Shown here: one piece after another, positions 33,525 through 42,297 of the stretch
Numbering within the stretch: position 1 is the first letter of the stretch
How the letters are laid out: every line of letters starts with the position of its first letter
Assembly (NCBI GenBank): GCA_023417065.1
Contig: JAEZGH010000042.1
Span: forward strand, 1 to 64,000
From: Bacteroidota bacterium
Lineage (GTDB): Bacteria > Bacteroidota > Bacteroidia > Cytophagales > Cyclobacteriaceae
DNA length: 64,000 bases
Reading direction: 5' to 3'
Position numbers and translations under genes: made by a program
Notes under the pieces: generated by a model
What the model saw: only the letters and a program-made list of their open reading frames with translations
The model's database searches: none
What the model was told of the DNA's origin: nothing

Positions 33525-35510
33525 CTATTGACCGGCACCTGTGCCAGATTCTTCGATTTTTCCGGTTGAATATTTTAGAGGAACATTGCTTCCGACAGGA
33601 GATACGCGTGCATAACCCTGCATTTCCTGGTGGAGCGCCGAGCAGAAGTCTGTACAGTAGAACGGAAATACTCCGACACGGTCAGCTTTCCATTTCAACG
33701 TTTGAGTTTCACCAGGCATAACCAGAATCTCCGCATTGTTCGCACCTTTGATTGCAAAACCATGGGGTACGTCCCAATCCTGTTCAAGGTTAGTCACGTG
33801 GAAGTACACATCGTCGCCGACTTTGATTCCTTCGATGTTATCAGGCGTAAGGTGAGAACGAATTGCCGTCATGTAAACATGAACCTCGTTGCCTTTGCGT
33901 TCCACTTTCGTGAAGTTTTCACCTTTTGCAACGTAAGGATGCTCATTATCTTCAAGACGATAAATCTTCGTTGAATTAGGCATAATCAGCTCAGCCGGAA
34001 TAGCTTCTGCGTAATGCGGCTCACCTGTGGTCGGAAAGTCGAGGATGAGCTGCATCTTATCACCGGTGATATCGTAAATCTGGGCTGACTGTGTGAGTTC
34101 GGGACCTGTAGGGAGGTAACGATCTTTGGTGATCTTGTTGTAAGCAATTACGTACTTGCCATGAGGTTTCTTTGTAGGACCTCCAGGAACGCTAAGGTGA
34201 CCGATAGAGTAATAAGTAGGAACGCGATCGACCACTTCGAGTGATTTCACATTCCATTTAACGATCTCTGAAGACACGAACATTGAAGTATATGCGTTGC
34301 CGTTGCCATCAAACTCCGTGTGCAAGGGGCCGAGACCCGGCTTCTTCACTTCACCATGCAGCGCTGACTCATACTTGATCACAGGAATTCCCGCGAACTC
34401 ACCTTCAAAGTCTTTCGATTCAATAGCTTTCTGAATTTTTGAGAAAGAGAACACAGGAATAAGGGCTGCCAGTTTTCCACTGCCTACGATGTACTCACCT
34501 GAAGGATCAACGTCGCAGCCATGTGGAGATTTAGGACACGGGATGAAATAGATGATGTCTTTCAATTCAACAGGGTCAAGCTGAAGCACCTCTTCGAGGA
34601 TAGTCGATGTTGAAGTATGCGACTTTTCATCCCACTCATTGTGTGCATACTTTGCTTTTGTTGTTTTTCCTTTGCCTGCTTTGATGTACTCTTCGGCTTT
34701 CTTCCAGTTTACAGCCATAATGAAGTCTTTGTCCTTCTGCGAAGCATTCACTTCAAGTAGTGTATAGGCTTGTTCCGTATTATAGCATGAGAAGAAGAAC
34801 CATCCGTGAGAAGGCCCTTTTCCTGAGCGTGCAAGGTCAAAGTTCACGCCTGGAGTCACCAGCTGGAAAGCTATCTTCATCTTACCATCGTCACCAACCG
34901 AGATAAAGCTTACTGTACCCTTGAAGTTTTCCTTGTATGAACTGATAGGAACATCAAGGTTGTCGCCCATTGGAATGCTGAAGCGTGTACCGGCAACAAC
35001 ATATTCCGTATTTTCTGTGAGATACGGTGATGAGTGGTTCCCGCCGCTGTTTGGCAACTCAAGAATTTCCACGGTCTTGAATGTTTTCAAATCTACGCGG
35101 GCAACACGCGGGGTATTGTTACCGTTGGCAAATGCCCAGCGACCATCGTGTTCACCATTGGTAGTCGACAGTGAAATGTGGTGCAGGTCGTCCCACGGCA
35201 CAAACCCGTGTGAAGTGTTTAACATCGGCTTAGTCTCTTCAGAGAATCCCCATCCGTTTTCAGGATGTTGCGAGAACACCGGAATAATCCGGAACAACCT
35301 CCCCGATGGAATTCCATATACACCAATCTGTCCGTTAAATCCACCGGATACAATGTTGTAAAACTCATCATACTTGCCAGGAGCCACATAAGCCTTCGAA
35401 GCCGCGTCGCCGTTAATGGCCTGCGCCGGACCGGAAGGCTTGCAGCTGTACAAGAATGACGCCGTCGCAATACCTATCATTGCAACTGCTACCCTATACG
35501 TCGTTTTCAT
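33525..35510 (-). CDS. nosZ: nitrous oxide reductase, clade II type, with lipoprotein-like signal
   Basis: 661 residues; reduces N2O to N2 in the periplasm. Sec-type signal without twin arginines (MKTTYRVAVAMIGIATASFL then YSC at 21-23) typical of clade II and with a lipobox. Seven-bladed propeller carries CuZ histidines, e.g. DDLHHISLS and NGEHDGRWAF, SPHGCDVDPSG, ALHGEVKKPGLGPLHTEFDG, SVPGGPTKKPHGKY. C-terminal cupredoxin domain binds CuA through His583, Cys619, Cys623, His627 and Met630 (FYCTDFCSALHQEM). Downstream of the cytochrome c gene by 29 bases; maturation genes follow. NosR and NosX are absent, as usual in clade II. Confidence 0.97.
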   Translation of the reverse strand: MKTTYRVAVAMIGIATASFLYSCKPSGPAQAINGDAASKAYVAPGKYDEFYNIVSGGFNGQIGVYGIPSGRLFRIIPVFSQHPENGWGFSEETKPMLNTSHGFVPWDDLHHISLSTTNGEHDGRWAFANGNNTPRVARVDLKTFKTVEILELPNSGGNHSSPYLTENTEYVVAGTRFSIPMGDNLDVPISSYKENFKGTVSFISVGDDGKMKIAFQLVTPGVNFDLARSGKGPSHGWFFFSCYNTEQAYTLLEVNASQKDKDFIMAVNWKKAEEYIKAGKGKTTKAKYAHNEWDEKSHTSTSTILEEVLQLDPVELKDIIYFIPCPKSPHGCDVDPSGEYIVGSGKLAALIPVFSFSKIQKAIESKDFEGEFAGIPVIKYESALHGEVKKPGLGPLHTEFDGNGNAYTSMFVSSEIVKWNVKSLEVVDRVPTYYSIGHLSVPGGPTKKPHGKYVIAYNKITKDRYLPTGPELTQSAQIYDITGDKMQLILDFPTTGEPHYAEAIPAELIMPNSTKIYRLEDNEHPYVAKGENFTKVERKGNEVHVYMTAIRSHLTPDNIEGIKVGDDVYFHVTNLEQDWDVPHGFAIKGANNAEILVMPGETQTLKWKADRVGVFPFYCTDFCSALHQEMQGYARVSPVGSNVPLKYSTGKIEESGTGAGQ

Positions 35511-35539
35511 AGTTATATATTTTATAATTAGGTTTCGCT

Positions 35540-36007
35540 CTATTTTTTATCATTATGACGGATGTACTCGAGAATATCCCGGGCTTCGTCCATTGACACG
35601 TTTTGATCAGGCATCTTCATGAGGTACTCCTCAACAAGTTGCTGCGCAACTTCATCCTTTTCCAGCATCTCATCCACATTCACAATCATGTTGATGATCC
35701 ATTCCGGTTTGCGTCTTTCAGACAGCCCCTTCCATCCCGGACCTACAACGCGCTGATCGTCGAGTCGGTGACACGCCTGACATTTCATTTCATAAATCGC
35801 CTGTCCGCGATCAATCATTTCCTGATTCAATTCCGCATCAAGGGTGATATTCTTTGCCGGACCAACTCCGCGACCATCATTCGCCGGAGCGGTAGCGACC
35901 GCGTCAGGATGATTATAATCTGTGTCTTCAGCAGGTTTATTCTGACTTTCAGAGGAACAGCCAAATAATACAGCGATGATCCCCAGTGTTAACAAAACTT
36001 TTTTCAT
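35540..36007 (-). CDS. lipoprotein monoheme cytochrome c
   Basis: 155 residues. Lipobox IAVLFGC puts the lipid at Cys17. One class I heme site CQACH (residues 76-80) and a methionine ligand probably in YLMKMPDQN. Located 29 bases upstream of nosZ and downstream of an FNR-like operator, it is the likely electron donor to the CuA site of NosZ, as cytochromes encoded beside clade II nosZ are thought to be. A TACCTTAG element (36049-36056) is the probable -7 region. Confidence 0.93.
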   Translation of the reverse strand: MKKVLLTLGIIAVLFGCSSESQNKPAEDTDYNHPDAVATAPANDGRGVGPAKNITLDAELNQEMIDRGQAIYEMKCQACHRLDDQRVVGPGWKGLSERRKPEWIINMIVNVDEMLEKDEVAQQLVEEYLMKMPDQNVSMDEARDILEYIRHNDKK

Positions 36008-36074
36008 GTTGAAAGAATTAGTTGCTTCCTGTATTTTTTTACTGGATGCTAAGGTAGATCACGTCACTGTTGAG

Positions 36075-36100
36075 GGGTTATGATCAAGATCACATAACCC
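36075..36100 (-). promoter_or_regulatory. FNR-like operator of the cytochrome c-nosZ operon
   Basis: Core TGATcaagATCA (36081-36092) nested in a larger inverted repeat GGGTTATG...CATAACCC (36075-36100). The centre is about 30 bases from TACCTTAG, a one-mismatch TAnnTTTG on the minus strand, and the core ends 74 bases before the cytochrome c ATG. Lies 11 bases outside the stop of the upstream membrane gene. Confidence 0.72.
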
Positions 36101-36110
36101 TCGGTTAACA

Positions 36111-37292
36111 TCATGACTTATGTTCGGTGCTGATACTCCGGATCAGAAACCCGACGAATCCGAGAAAGAGAGGGACTGAGAGATAAAAAAGTATCGGAGC
36201 ATTGTATCGCGCAACAGCCTGAAGCGATGGCGTGAGAACCATAACGATTTCAGACAGCAGAAAGCCTGCGAGAAGTACAACGATCCAGATTCGGTTTATT
36301 GACACCACTCGTTGTTCGATATACCAGATCAGGATCGCGAGTGTGACAACACCGATCAGTACCAGATGGAGATAGGCGATCACATAGTACCGGTAATCAT
36401 AGGCCAGGTGAGCTACGTAAGGAAAAGCCGAAAACAACTGAAGCATGAGCTTCATGACGAAGGAAAGGGCAACGACGACCACAAGTGGTTTTGATAGTTT
36501 CTGAAAGAATGAAAACACCGGTACGCGTCTGAATTCCTTCCACAGCATGTACAGCGCAACTGCCTGCATGGCGGCTCCTGCGAAACCAATCCGGTTCAAA
36601 ATTATCGGAACATCTGTCCAGAGTAATGAAAGCGCATATGTCGGAAAACATGCGGCGGCGAGCCATGTCCCTGCTTTCAAAAGGACCCTGTTCGACGATC
36701 CCAACCCATGACTGTCAAGCCACCGACTCAGCATTGACAACACACCAAACAAGAAAACACCGTTGTACTGAAAATGCAGATAGAAATAAATGGCGAAGTA
36801 ATACCACTTCGACTGGCCGAGGCCTTGCATCATAATGGGACCAAGCGCAAATGGCCCGAGAGAAGAAATCAGGAAGAAAACCAATGACCACACAGCAAAC
36901 TTTCTGGCCGGATCCATACGCTGTTGCCGTGTATCGAGAATGAATTTGACACAAAATACCCCCGACACGACGGTATGTACTACAGACAATGGGATCGTCA
37001 CCACGCCGTAACCCTGAATAGGAAAGAAGATGAGCATTCCCGTGATCAGGAACTGATTGACAATAAACAACCAACGATAAGGCGCGCGCCAGGTTCCACC
37101 GAAGGCATTATACAGGTAGATCAGATTCAGGAAGTTGAATACCCACCCCAGAAACATCACGTGCGAATGGGCATGCAGCCAATAGCCATACCTAAACCCT
37201 GCAATCGGGGCGAATATATTCCATCGCAGGAGCAATCCTACGGCGGCAGCGACGACCAGATAGATCAGCGGAATGCTAAACAGCTTTCGCAT
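36111..37292 (-). CDS. heme-copper oxidase subunit I-like / NnrS-related membrane protein
   Basis: 393 residues with about 12 membrane segments. Histidine motifs resemble a minimal heme-copper oxidase or NnrS fold: HAHSHVMFLGWVFNFL in segment 2, YFYLHFQYNGVFLFG in a central segment and YLHLVLIGVVTLAILIW late. The canonical HxxxY and HH copper motifs of oxidases are not evident, and the length is shorter than NorB or CcoN. I therefore leave the activity open: NO sensing, detoxification or heme/copper handling in nos metabolism. Overlaps the upstream NnrS-like gene by 17 bases. Confidence 0.65.
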   Translation of the reverse strand: MRKLFSIPLIYLVVAAAVGLLLRWNIFAPIAGFRYGYWLHAHSHVMFLGWVFNFLNLIYLYNAFGGTWRAPYRWLFIVNQFLITGMLIFFPIQGYGVVTIPLSVVHTVVSGVFCVKFILDTRQQRMDPARKFAVWSLVFFLISSLGPFALGPIMMQGLGQSKWYYFAIYFYLHFQYNGVFLFGVLSMLSRWLDSHGLGSSNRVLLKAGTWLAAACFPTYALSLLWTDVPIILNRIGFAGAAMQAVALYMLWKEFRRVPVFSFFQKLSKPLVVVVALSFVMKLMLQLFSAFPYVAHLAYDYRYYVIAYLHLVLIGVVTLAILIWYIEQRVVSINRIWIVVLLAGFLLSEIVMVLTPSLQAVARYNAPILFYLSVPLFLGFVGFLIRSISTEHKS

Positions 37293-38340
37293 GACGAACG
37301 CTTTTTAACATCACGGTAACCAGGACAACGAAGTAAGTCAGGAAAGCCGTCGCAGAAAGGTACCCACTGACCAGCTGAAGCGAAGAGTTAATTAGTCCCA
37401 GATCCGCTGAAAGCCGTAGCAGCAGGGAGACATGTAACAATGTCAGAGGCAAATACAGGAAAGGATGGTAAGGCTTCACCGAAAACCCAATCACTCCAGG
37501 AAGGATGATCGGACCGTGTGCGAAGATCATGGAAAATACAAATCCTATAAAAAAGGTGTGAACCAGAGCGTCGTAGGCAAACGCGGTATCACGCAATGCT
37601 ATGTAGAACACGCCTGTTAACATCAATGCAATATATCCTGCAAGCAATGCAATACCAGTAAAACGCGTCAATCCTTTTTTGCGCAAGTTGATCTTCACTA
37701 CATCGTGCCGCAGCAGCCAGATGCTGATAAGAATAAAAGCAAGGCCTGCCAAATAATTGCCCACACCATGGAATGAATTGAGAATACCGATGATAAACAA
37801 CAGCAGAAATCCGATCAGCATAACCTTCTGATTTCTGTTCACCGGCAGGAATTTGGAAAGTTCAAGTCGTTCGGATACGATGGTAAACAGGAGAAAGGCC
37901 ATCCACCAGGGCAGCGCTGTTGGATAGAATTCGCGGCTAAGCAGAACCACGTTTCCAATGAAAAAGCAGAACGCGCTTCCAAGCATTACCCACATATATA
38001 TTTCCGGACGCCGATAGAGATAGAATCCATACACAACGATCAATCCTACGCTTGCGGCAATGAGCAGCGAAATTCCAACATGAAAATTTCCCGACCAGAG
38101 AAAGAAGATACTGGAGGCGCTCAGCGCAGGCACAACGAAAAGGTATCTTTTATGAAGTGGAATTACCTTTTCCAGTGCGATTAGTGTTCCAAGAAATCCC
38201 CCGACCATAATGGCGCCGTGGTGCAGGTAGCCCTGCAGGAAGCTGTTTGTCCATCCCATACGCCCCAATCCGGAATACATGCCGAATACGAGGTTAATGA
38301 ATACGAACAACAGAAACGGTATCAGGTATCTTCGGTTCAT
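37276..38340 (-). CDS. NnrS-like heme-copper membrane protein
   Basis: 354 residues from the ATG at 38340 (a TTG five codons upstream is also possible). About 10-12 membrane segments; LHHGAIMVGGFLGTLIALEKVI and VHTFFIGFVFSMIFAHGPIILP are the two histidine-containing NnrS-type motifs, and WWMAFLLFTIVSERLELSKF sits between. NnrS proteins protect cells against NO-derived iron-nitrosyl stress under anaerobiosis. First gene of a two-gene operon under an FNR-like site; regulated with, but separate from, cytochrome c-nosZ. Confidence 0.75.
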   Translation of the reverse strand: MNRRYLIPFLLFVFINLVFGMYSGLGRMGWTNSFLQGYLHHGAIMVGGFLGTLIALEKVIPLHKRYLFVVPALSASSIFFLWSGNFHVGISLLIAASVGLIVVYGFYLYRRPEIYMWVMLGSAFCFFIGNVVLLSREFYPTALPWWMAFLLFTIVSERLELSKFLPVNRNQKVMLIGFLLLFIIGILNSFHGVGNYLAGLAFILISIWLLRHDVVKINLRKKGLTRFTGIALLAGYIALMLTGVFYIALRDTAFAYDALVHTFFIGFVFSMIFAHGPIILPGVIGFSVKPYHPFLYLPLTLLHVSLLLRLSADLGLINSSLQLVSGYLSATAFLTYFVVLVTVMLKSVRHAKAV

Positions 38341-38404
38341 AGCATCGGTGTGCAAGGTCAGGCTTCAACATCAATGTAAGAATCGGATGTGTACTAAAAA
38401 ATGC

Positions 38405-38416
38405 TGATTTTTATCA
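38405..38416 (-). promoter_or_regulatory. FNR-like operator of the NnrS-like operon
   Basis: TGATttttATCA, a perfect 4+4 core. On the minus strand a TACATTGA element (38371-38378) begins about 32 bases from the centre. Sixty-four bases before the NnrS-like ATG; it also lies 89 bases before the divergent lactonase start and could affect both. Confidence 0.6.
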
Positions 38417-38505
38417 TGAAACTAGGCGTAATTACCGCACAACGCGAGAATATGTCACATCTGCTGGATTGCCCGTCCGTTTTGGGATATATTTACCATG
38501 CGTCT

Positions 38506-39639
38506 ATGAAACATTTCGTCTTTTTGCTCTGCTTTTTTGCATCGTTAACGTCTTACTCTCAGGAAAAAGAAATCATCTATGTGGGAACGCATTCGATCCG
38601 GGGAAGCAAAGGCATTTACGTGTTCGAACTAAATCGTACAAAAGGGTCACTAAAACTCATTCAAACGATTGTAGACCGACAAAGTCCTGGTTTTCTGGCG
38701 ATTCACCCAAATGGTAAATTCCTTTACAGCGTAAACACATCGCCTGTCGACGGCCACGAAGGTTCGGGATCAGTGTCGGCTTTCAGTATCGACCGAAAAA
38801 CAGGAAAGCTTACCTTTATCAACAGCGTCTCGTCATTCGGAGAAGCCCCATGTCACATCGCATTGGATAAATCAGGCGAATGGGCGTTCATTTCCAATTA
38901 CAACGAAGGCAACTTCGTCGTTATTCCAATCCTGCAGGATGGCTCAGTGGGAGCACCTTCCGACTCGAAAAAATATTTTGGCAGCAGTGTGAACAAGTTT
39001 CGTCAGGAGAAACCACATATACACTCAGCATACGTTTCTCATGACAATCGTTACGTATACGTATCAGATCTTGGCACCGACAAGATTTACACCTACAGCA
39101 TCGATCATTCGAATGGCAAGATAAACCCTGCAGCAACGGCGGAGGTAAAGGTTGCGCCTGGTGCAGGGCCGCGTCATTTCACATTCCATCCTTCAGGAAC
39201 CTTCGCTTACTCTGCGGAAGAACTTACCTCCACCGTTGGCGTGTTTTCCGTTGATAAGGCCACCGGAAAATTAACAGTCATTCAGGATACGGTCCGGTCA
39301 TTGCCTCCGACGTTTTCCGGCAGGAACACATCTGCAGAAATACTTACAGATCCCCGTGGACGCTACCTGTATATGTCTAACCGCGGCGCGGACGTACTGT
39401 CAGTATTTGCAATCGGAAGCGACGGCAGAATTGCGCTGCAGGGAAATCAAAGCACCATGGGAAAAAGCCCGCGCAACTTCCTGGTGGATCAAAAGGGACG
39501 GTATATCTGGGTCGCAAATGAAAACTCTGACAACCTCGTCGTATTCAGGATCAATCCAAAGACAGGTATGCCGGTTTTCACCGGATACTCCGTGAAAATC
39601 CCGTCGCCAGTGTGTGTTAAACAACTTGTACTGAAGTAG
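38506..39639 (+). CDS. lactonase-family beta-propeller protein (6-phosphogluconolactonase-like)
   Basis: 377 residues from the ATG at 38506, which begins a signal peptide (FVFLLCFFASLTSYSQ); the frame is open for 35 more codons upstream over the divergent operator. Seven-bladed propeller of the YbhE/Pgl type: IIYVGTHSIRGSKGIYVFEL, SPGFLAIHPNGKFLYSVN, HIALDKSGEWAFISNYN, PHIHSAYVSHDNRYVYVSDLG, GPRHFTFHPSGTFAYSAEEL, SPRNFLVDQKGRYIWVANENS. The signal peptide argues for an exported lactonase, not cytosolic pentose-phosphate Pgl. Confidence 0.9.
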   Translation: MKHFVFLLCFFASLTSYSQEKEIIYVGTHSIRGSKGIYVFELNRTKGSLKLIQTIVDRQSPGFLAIHPNGKFLYSVNTSPVDGHEGSGSVSAFSIDRKTGKLTFINSVSSFGEAPCHIALDKSGEWAFISNYNEGNFVVIPILQDGSVGAPSDSKKYFGSSVNKFRQEKPHIHSAYVSHDNRYVYVSDLGTDKIYTYSIDHSNGKINPAATAEVKVAPGAGPRHFTFHPSGTFAYSAEELTSTVGVFSVDKATGKLTVIQDTVRSLPPTFSGRNTSAEILTDPRGRYLYMSNRGADVLSVFAIGSDGRIALQGNQSTMGKSPRNFLVDQKGRYIWVANENSDNLVVFRINPKTGMPVFTGYSVKIPSPVCVKQLVLK

Positions 39640-39708
39640 CCGAAAATTTACAGGTTGCTGCTGTCATAGGGCTGTCAGGAAAGGAAGTTTTCTTTGTAAA
39701 AAAACAAT

Positions 39709-40344
39709 ATGAAAACAGATCTTGCGAAAGCCTACAAGCGCTATTACACTGCGCCCCGCGATCCGGAACTGATTACACTGGAAACACTCCCCTACCTTTC
39801 CATCACCGGCAAAGGTGATCCCTCCGGAGAAGAATTTGCCCGCAGCGTCGAAGCCCTCTATACGGTAGCCTACGCGTTGAAGTTCGCCAGCAAAGAAAAG
39901 GGCGCCGATTTTGTAGTACCCAAACTTGAGGGCTTATGGTGGTATGATGAAACGCGATATAAGGACGTATCGGCTGAAGAGGCACCGGTTAGTATCCCGA
40001 GATCCGAATGGGAGTATCGCCTGATGATCAGAATGCCCGACGCGAAACTCGGAGACGTCTTTCCTTCAGCCAAAGCACAGGCATTTCAAAAAAAGAAAAA
40101 CCCCCGTATTGAACACGTTGAATGGTTCGTACTTTCAGAAGGAACGTGTGTGCAGATTTTGCATGAAGGTCCTTTTGATCAGGAACCCGTAACAATTTCA
40201 AAAATTAAGTCTTTCATGGACGAACGCGGACTGAAGCGTAAGGGTGTCCATCATGAAATCTACCTTTCAGATTTCAGGAAGACCAGTCCTGAGAAATTGA
40301 AAACCATTCTGCGGGAACCCGTAGAAGTGAATAGCCCCCGCTAA
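39709..40344 (+). CDS. GyrI-like small-molecule binding domain protein
   Basis: 211 residues. LPYLSITGKGDPSGEEFARSVEALYTVAYALKF and LEGLWWYDE are characteristic of the stand-alone GyrI-like/SOUL-fold family; EYRLMIRMPD, EGTCVQILHEGPFDQEPVTI and KGVHHEIYLSDFRKTSPEKLKTILREPV complete the two-repeat domain. No DNA-binding part, so not an AraC/MerR regulator. Such proteins bind, and some hydrolyse, small cytotoxic cyclopropanoid or related compounds. Follows the lactonase on the same strand after 69 bases; functional link unclear. Confidence 0.88.
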   Translation: MKTDLAKAYKRYYTAPRDPELITLETLPYLSITGKGDPSGEEFARSVEALYTVAYALKFASKEKGADFVVPKLEGLWWYDETRYKDVSAEEAPVSIPRSEWEYRLMIRMPDAKLGDVFPSAKAQAFQKKKNPRIEHVEWFVLSEGTCVQILHEGPFDQEPVTISKIKSFMDERGLKRKGVHHEIYLSDFRKTSPEKLKTILREPVEVNSPR

Positions 40345-40428
40345 TGATCGATGTGGCCGTAATCCTGCAAACTGAATTGCCCGGATTTCCGATCACACCG
40401 ATTATTACGAATCAAGATTTAGTAAGCA

Positions 40429-42132
40429 TCACCGCCACTTGCGGTCGCGCGAAGCTTTTTCTCTTCCGCGCGTAGGCCGCGATGACGACTTGCTTTTGCG
40501 ATCCCTGGCTTTGGATCCCTTGGGTGAAGATTCTCTACTCTCCGTTTCTTCCACGCGAACCTGCCGCCCCTTGTAAGTGATGCCGTTTAACCCTTTAAGG
40601 ACCTCGTTTACCCGTGAAGGATCAACTTCGAAGAATGAATATGCACCTTTGAGATCGATACGGCCTATGTCTTTCTTGGTGATACCGGCGTAGTCGTCGA
40701 TGATTTCAATGAGGCGTGAAACGTCAACGCCATCCATCTTACCGACGTTGATAAATATGCGCGAACCGCTTGCATATCGCTCTGACCCCACCTGGCCGCG
40801 ACCTGCTTCAGCATTAAGATCCGGAGCATTCCGATAATAATCGAGAAAGCGGTTAAACTCAATAGACGCAAAGCGTTTGATCAGATCTTCTTTCGACAGG
40901 TCTTTCAATTCTTCGAATACCTGAGGCAGGAACTCTCCGATCTCGTCTTCATTTACCTTCACTTCGTGCACCTTGTGCATCAACGCGAGCAATTGTTTCT
41001 GACAGACATCCGGACCGGTTGGAATCATCATCCGTTCGAACGGCGCCTTCAGCGTTTTTTCAATTTGCTTTACTTTACCGAGTTCTTTCTTGGAGATCAT
41101 GGCAATTGAAACACCCTTCTTTCCGGCGCGTGCAGTACGGCCGCTTCTGTGAGTATAGAACTCCATCTCGTCAGGGATGTTCATGTGAATCACGTGTGTG
41201 ATATCGTCAACGTCGATACCACGCGCCGCAACGTCAGTGGCCACGAGAATCTGCAGTGAACGGTCGCGAAACTTCATCATCACGCGGTCGCGCTGCTGCT
41301 GTGTCAGGTCGCCGTGCAGGGAATCTGCATTGTATCCGTCCTTGATCAGCATTTCAGCGATACGTTGGGTATCAATCCGCGTCCGGCAGAAGATCAATCC
41401 GAAGATATCGGGATTGAAATCAAGAATTCTTTTCAGTGCGAGATAACGGTCTTTCTCGGCAACGAGTACATACTTGTGGTCAATGTTCGCGTTACCCGTA
41501 TTCTTTTCGCCTACCGTCAGTTCAAACGGATCGTGCATATAGTTTTTCATGATCGCACGAACCTCTTTGGGCATGGTCGCTGAAAACAACCATGTGTTCT
41601 TTTCGTCCGGAGTAAACGACAGGATCTTATCGAGTTCCTCCTTGAATCCCATGTTCAGCATTTCGTCGGCTTCGTCGAGTACGACATATCTTACTGCGCC
41701 GAGGTTTACAGCTTTTCTGTCGATGAGGTCGATAAGCCTTCCGGGGGTAGCCACGATGATCTGAGCACCCTTCTTTACTTTCCTGATTTGTTCACTGATG
41801 CTTGCACCGCCGTAGACGGCCACAATATTGAAAGACTTGAACTTCTCGCTGAAGTTTTCGAGGTCATTGGCGATCTGGAGACCAAGTTCTCTGGTCGGGG
41901 CCAGCACAAGGGCCTGGGGAGTACGCGCCTGGTCGTCGACCAGTTCAAGCAAGGGCAGTCCGAACGCCGCCGTCTTACCTGTACCTGTCTGTGCAAGGCC
42001 TACAAAATCGCGGTTTCCGGCTAATAATACAGGAATCGCCTGTTCCTGAATGGGGGTGGGTACTTCAAAGCCGATTTGTTGAACCGACTCGACTAAACCC
42101 CTGGACAAACCCAGGGCTTCAAAAGATTTCAT
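40429..42132 (-). CDS. DEAD-box RNA helicase with DbpA-type RNA-binding domain
   Basis: 567 residues. Q motif (FEALGLSRGLVESVQQIGFEVPTPIQEQAIP), motif I AQTGTGKTAAFGLP, Ia PTRELGLQIA, II VLDEADEMLN, III FSATMPKEV, IV-V region IFCRTRIDTQRIAEML and ATDVAARGIDVDDITHVI, VI HRSGRTARAGKKG. A dimerisation helix region follows, then a DbpA-like RRM (residues ~465-540, RIFINVGKMDGVDVSRLIEIIDD, IDLKGAYSFFEVD) and a basic, serine/arginine tail. This is the CsdA/DeaD architecture: ribosome biogenesis or cold-shock RNA unwinding. The TACCTTTG element at 42200-42207 is its likely -7 region. Confidence 0.95.
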   Translation of the reverse strand: MKSFEALGLSRGLVESVQQIGFEVPTPIQEQAIPVLLAGNRDFVGLAQTGTGKTAAFGLPLLELVDDQARTPQALVLAPTRELGLQIANDLENFSEKFKSFNIVAVYGGASISEQIRKVKKGAQIIVATPGRLIDLIDRKAVNLGAVRYVVLDEADEMLNMGFKEELDKILSFTPDEKNTWLFSATMPKEVRAIMKNYMHDPFELTVGEKNTGNANIDHKYVLVAEKDRYLALKRILDFNPDIFGLIFCRTRIDTQRIAEMLIKDGYNADSLHGDLTQQQRDRVMMKFRDRSLQILVATDVAARGIDVDDITHVIHMNIPDEMEFYTHRSGRTARAGKKGVSIAMISKKELGKVKQIEKTLKAPFERMMIPTGPDVCQKQLLALMHKVHEVKVNEDEIGEFLPQVFEELKDLSKEDLIKRFASIEFNRFLDYYRNAPDLNAEAGRGQVGSERYASGSRIFINVGKMDGVDVSRLIEIIDDYAGITKKDIGRIDLKGAYSFFEVDPSRVNEVLKGLNGITYKGRQVRVEETESRESSPKGSKARDRKSKSSSRPTRGREKASRDRKWR

Positions 42133-42199
42133 TCGTTAAATATGGATTGTTAATGGCAGGAGACAACCGTCTGCTCACGGCCTGTGTTTGATTATGGGG

Positions 42200-42207
42200 C
42201 AAAGGTA
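42200..42207 (-). promoter_or_regulatory. -7 element for the DEAD-box helicase
   Basis: TACCTTTG on the minus strand, 67 bases before the ATG, an exact TAnnTTTG; leaves a leader of roughly 60 bases, common for cold-shock-type helicases. No clear -33 TTG. Confidence 0.45.
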
Positions 42208-42297
42208 CGCCAATTAAACCAGAAAACGACCGTGGCCATAAAATCTCCGATAGTGTATTACCTTTACCCGCCTATTTTAAGCTTATTATTTAGCTCT

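Noticed and set aside
36111..37292. canonical NorB nitric oxide reductase
   Set aside because: The protein is too short and lacks the expected oxidase copper-site motifs; called only as heme-copper/NnrS-like.
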